A stretch of 7,880 nt of DNA from JAGOZV01 sp964622895 (GTDB taxonomy: Bacteria; Patescibacteriota; Saccharimonadia; Saccharimonadales; Saccharimonadaceae). The notes below the pieces were generated by a model that did not search any database, was not told where the DNA came from, and saw only the letters and a program-made list of their open reading frames with translations. The stretch is from the NCBI GenBank assembly GCA_964622895.1, contig CAZUSB010000023.1, forward strand, positions 1-7,880. The letters are read 5' to 3'. This document shows positions 5,594 through 7,880 of this stretch, one piece after another; the first letter of the stretch is position 1; each line of letters starts with the position of its first letter. Made by a program: the position numbers and the translations under genes.

Positions 5594-7880
5594 TTATTTT
5601 TTCGGCCTTGTTAGCTTCCAGACTACAAAGCCAATCAAGGCAAAGCCCAGAAGTAATAAGATTAACGTAGTGTAGCCCTTTATGAAGTACAAGACCGACA
5701 AAATTACTGATACTATACCCCACCACTGTATCCATTGACGTTTATAGGCAAACCCTGCCACTGCGATCGCGGCACTTTCTACCAAGAACAAAAGCTGATA
5801 AGTCCCTCCATCTATCAAAGCCATCCAGGCTGTCGGTGCAGACAAAAACACCAGAGCAATGGCAATTCGTTCATTATTAAGCATTTTACGAATAATACCA
5901 ACAGCTATGATAGTAGCCGCCCACCAATGTCCATACAACACCAGCAACGATGCGTCTGGATATAGCACTCCGACCAATCGTTGTAACGCAAATGTCGCCA
6001 GATAAATCATGCCTTCTACAAGATGATAGATCTTTTTGGTGTACGCATATTGACCAATAATTGCGGATACCGCCAATAGAGATAATGACGCAAACACTAC
6101 ATGTCCGGTGTCACTAGATAGGATATTTATCATAACCCCAAACATTAACGCCGTAACTGTTGAAAATAGCGAGATAAGCTGTCGCTCTTTGTCAGATGAT
6201 GATGTATGAAGCCAATACATAGCATAAAATATCGCGGCACTTATGGCTAATACGCCACTCAGTCTCCACTCTGAGTCCAAACCTCCCCATTCCCATATCA
6301 TATTTATCACAATCATAAGTGATATATTTGCCGCTATCAGCGCCCATGATTTTTGCATCAAGTATGACAGAGTAAGAGACAGTACAACTCCCACCAATCC
6401 CGACAACATGGCCGACAGCGGATTCTCGGTAATATAGCCTGTCAATACAGTCATGGTTATATAGGTCATCATTGAAACACTCAAGAAAACACCAACATTA
6501 TTATTGCCCCACTGCAGAACTTGTTGTCTTTTTGACCACATATAACCCATTAATCCTGCCCCAAATAAGGCAAAGATCATAGATACATACTCATATGGCA
6601 GACTTGGCGTAATCACTTGGCGCATTATGTAAATTGGCAAAATCACTGAAATAGCCAAAGATCCATAACCCCAAAATACGTGTTTAAACCTAAACGCAGC
6701 CGCAGTAGTAATCGCTCCAACCGTCAACAAACTAATTGCTACGCCCAACTCTCCATTATCTATGGACGCCCACATAGGGAGCGATAATACCATCAAACCA
6801 CTAGCCACCCCGACGACCGTCTCTTCAGCAACAACTTTTACTCCCGCTGCCTTTGCGCGAACCATACTAAAAATAACCTGAACAGCCAGCAATGCATACC
6901 ACCAAATATTTATAGCAATCCGCCCGCTCTCTTCATAAAAAGGCACCGCATCAATCACAAACAGCATAATCGTGATTTGTAATAATGCCCTAGCAGACAA
7001 TTCATAACCCCATTTTTTGTACTCAAGCCACTGTACCAAATAGTGCAACGTAGCCACACCAAACAGGATCTTATAATATAGCAAACTCATGCCGTTGTAG
7101 GCGATCAAACTCAAAACCAAGGCTATCGGCGTCGCTATGATACTAGATTTCTCAATCGGCTGGATAAAGACCTTTGGTATAAGTTTTGGCTTAAAATAAT
7201 TTATAGCGCTCAAAATCGTTGTAACCAACACAACAGTTACGAAATACCAGACGATCGTTAATCCACCCGAGGAGATAATGGAAAGAGAAAGTGAAATCAC
7301 AAAAGCAATTGTTAAATATGATATTAATTGACTTTGTAATTTTATAGCCGCCATTGCGTATGCCACTAGTCCGATTAGCGAGATTGCGACCCACGCCGAC
7401 GTCGGAGAGACTCCTCCCAGGAGGATTAACGCCACTCCGTTAAATGGCAGTATTGCCAGCCCCGTCCCAACAAATGCCGTCGCCGCCATCTTTAAGCGTT
7501 TTGACTCTTCATACAGAACCAATCCACCCGAATAAAATATAAGCGTCGCTAATACTAACCCGCTCAACTTCATATATGACGGCAACGTCAAAGTCATAAA
7601 CAAGCCCATCGCCGCTACTATCAAAAAACTACCCGTGTACAGCAAAAGGTTTAGGTTGTGCTGACTGCGATTTTCTCGTATCTGTGTTAACTCTTCCTCT
7701 GTTGGTGTGGGTTGAGGCGGCGCCTGTGATTGTGCTTGTGGTTGCAGAGATATAGATGTAGGTGCGACCGTCGCAACTGGCGCAGCAACAGCGTTTGGCT
7801 GTACATTCGTCGCAGACTGAGCGACAGACTGTCCTGTAGTGCTCGTTGTCTTTAAGCTATTTATTTCCTGTCGGAGCTTC
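5594..7880 (-). CDS. Large polytopic membrane protein, DUF2339-like architecture, 5' partial
   Basis: I do not recognise a specific function. The frame is open from the window edge to the TAA at 5594, giving 761 visible codons, so the N-terminus lies outside. Visible residues 1-10 (KLRQEINSLK) look like the end of a charged coiled-coil helix. Residues about 11-60 are a low-complexity linker rich in Pro, Gln, Ala, Thr and Ser, and 61-74 (EEELTQIRENRSQH) are a short polar helix. From about 79 to the end there are roughly 24-26 hydrophobic segments in tandem, ending in a basic tail (KLTRPKK). A coiled coil, Pro-rich linker and two dozen helices are the layout of DUF2339 and related DUF2157/SCO7613-type proteins, whose role is unknown. 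The TTG at 7645 could be read as a start but is an internal Leu codon. It precedes the sulfotransferase by 21 bp; read-through is possible, although that gene has its own promoter. Confidence 0.75.
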   Translation of the reverse strand, partial: KLRQEINSLKTTSTTGQSVAQSATNVQPNAVAAPVATVAPTSISLQPQAQSQAPPQPTPTEEELTQIRENRSQHNLNLLLYTGSFLIVAAMGLFMTLTLPSYMKLSGLVLATLIFYSGGLVLYEESKRLKMAATAFVGTGLAILPFNGVALILLGGVSPTSAWVAISLIGLVAYAMAAIKLQSQLISYLTIAFVISLSLSIISSGGLTIVWYFVTVVLVTTILSAINYFKPKLIPKVFIQPIEKSSIIATPIALVLSLIAYNGMSLLYYKILFGVATLHYLVQWLEYKKWGYELSARALLQITIMLFVIDAVPFYEESGRIAINIWWYALLAVQVIFSMVRAKAAGVKVVAEETVVGVASGLMVLSLPMWASIDNGELGVAISLLTVGAITTAAAFRFKHVFWGYGSLAISVILPIYIMRQVITPSLPYEYVSMIFALFGAGLMGYMWSKRQQVLQWGNNNVGVFLSVSMMTYITMTVLTGYITENPLSAMLSGLVGVVLSLTLSYLMQKSWALIAANISLMIVINMIWEWGGLDSEWRLSGVLAISAAIFYAMYWLHTSSSDKERQLISLFSTVTALMFGVMINILSSDTGHVVFASLSLLAVSAIIGQYAYTKKIYHLVEGMIYLATFALQRLVGVLYPDASLLVLYGHWWAATIIAVGIIRKMLNNERIAIALVFLSAPTAWMALIDGGTYQLLFLVESAAIAVAGFAYKRQWIQWWGIVSVILSVLYFIKGYTTLILLLLGFALIGFVVWKLTRPKK

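Noticed and set aside
5735..7394. Small open frames opposite or within the large membrane-protein gene
   Set aside because: Compositionally they look like out-of-frame readings of membrane-helix codons, with no SD or domain.
7643..7645. TTG start for the large membrane protein
   Set aside because: The frame is open all the way to the window edge with plausible linker and coiled-coil coding, so this is an internal Leu codon.
1..7880. UGA recoding, CRISPR array, tRNA or transposon
   Set aside because: TGA ends two genes at natural domain ends; no spaced repeats, cloverleaf-like segments, transposase genes or terminal inverted repeats were seen.

Overview
The window is a densely packed bacterial stretch with no intergenic interval longer than about 50 bp and no RNA genes, CRISPR array or insertion sequence that I can see. 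TGA is used as a normal stop (ends of the polymerase and thioredoxin-like genes), so this is not a UGA-recoded lineage such as Gracilibacteria/SR1. Membrane-anchored rather than clearly secreted extracytoplasmic enzymes, compact tail-to-tail genes, a mix of strong Shine-Dalgarno (SD) sites with apparently leaderless genes, and moderate-to-low GC would fit a Patescibacteria/CPR member such as Saccharibacteria. That placement is inference only; no taxonomic marker gene is present.

Layout, left to right: (1) the 3' part of a Y-family translesion DNA polymerase on + (1-1100), its N-terminus cut off by the window edge. (2) A two-gene minus-strand operon, YggT-family membrane protein followed by a membrane-anchored rhodanese (1993 down to 1089); the rhodanese overlaps the polymerase gene tail-to-tail by 12 bp. 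(3) A 51-bp AT-rich divergent promoter region (1994-2044). (4) A HIT-family nucleotide-binding protein on + (2045-2503), with no SD and a predicted leaderless start. (5) A minus-strand cluster, in transcription order: a very large polytopic membrane protein (window edge to 5594), an aryl-sulfate sulfotransferase (5572-3926, interrupted by a 100-N assembly gap), a membrane-anchored thioredoxin-fold protein with a CGYC site (3924-3412), and an aminoglycoside/choline-kinase-like (APH) phosphotransferase (3405-2512), which meets the HIT gene tail-to-tail with 8 bp between them.

The most interesting part is the sulfotransferase cluster. The catalytic His/Arg set of bacterial aryl-sulfate sulfotransferase is recognisable, the protein is anchored by one N-terminal helix, and its stop codon sits one base from the start of a membrane-anchored dithiol protein. 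This resembles the known pairing of assT with a dedicated Dsb oxidoreductase in some Proteobacteria, but only one cysteine is visible in the sulfotransferase, so the partner's substrate is uncertain. The sulfotransferase has its own perfect extended -10 promoter placed so that the transcript would begin within a few bases of the ATG.
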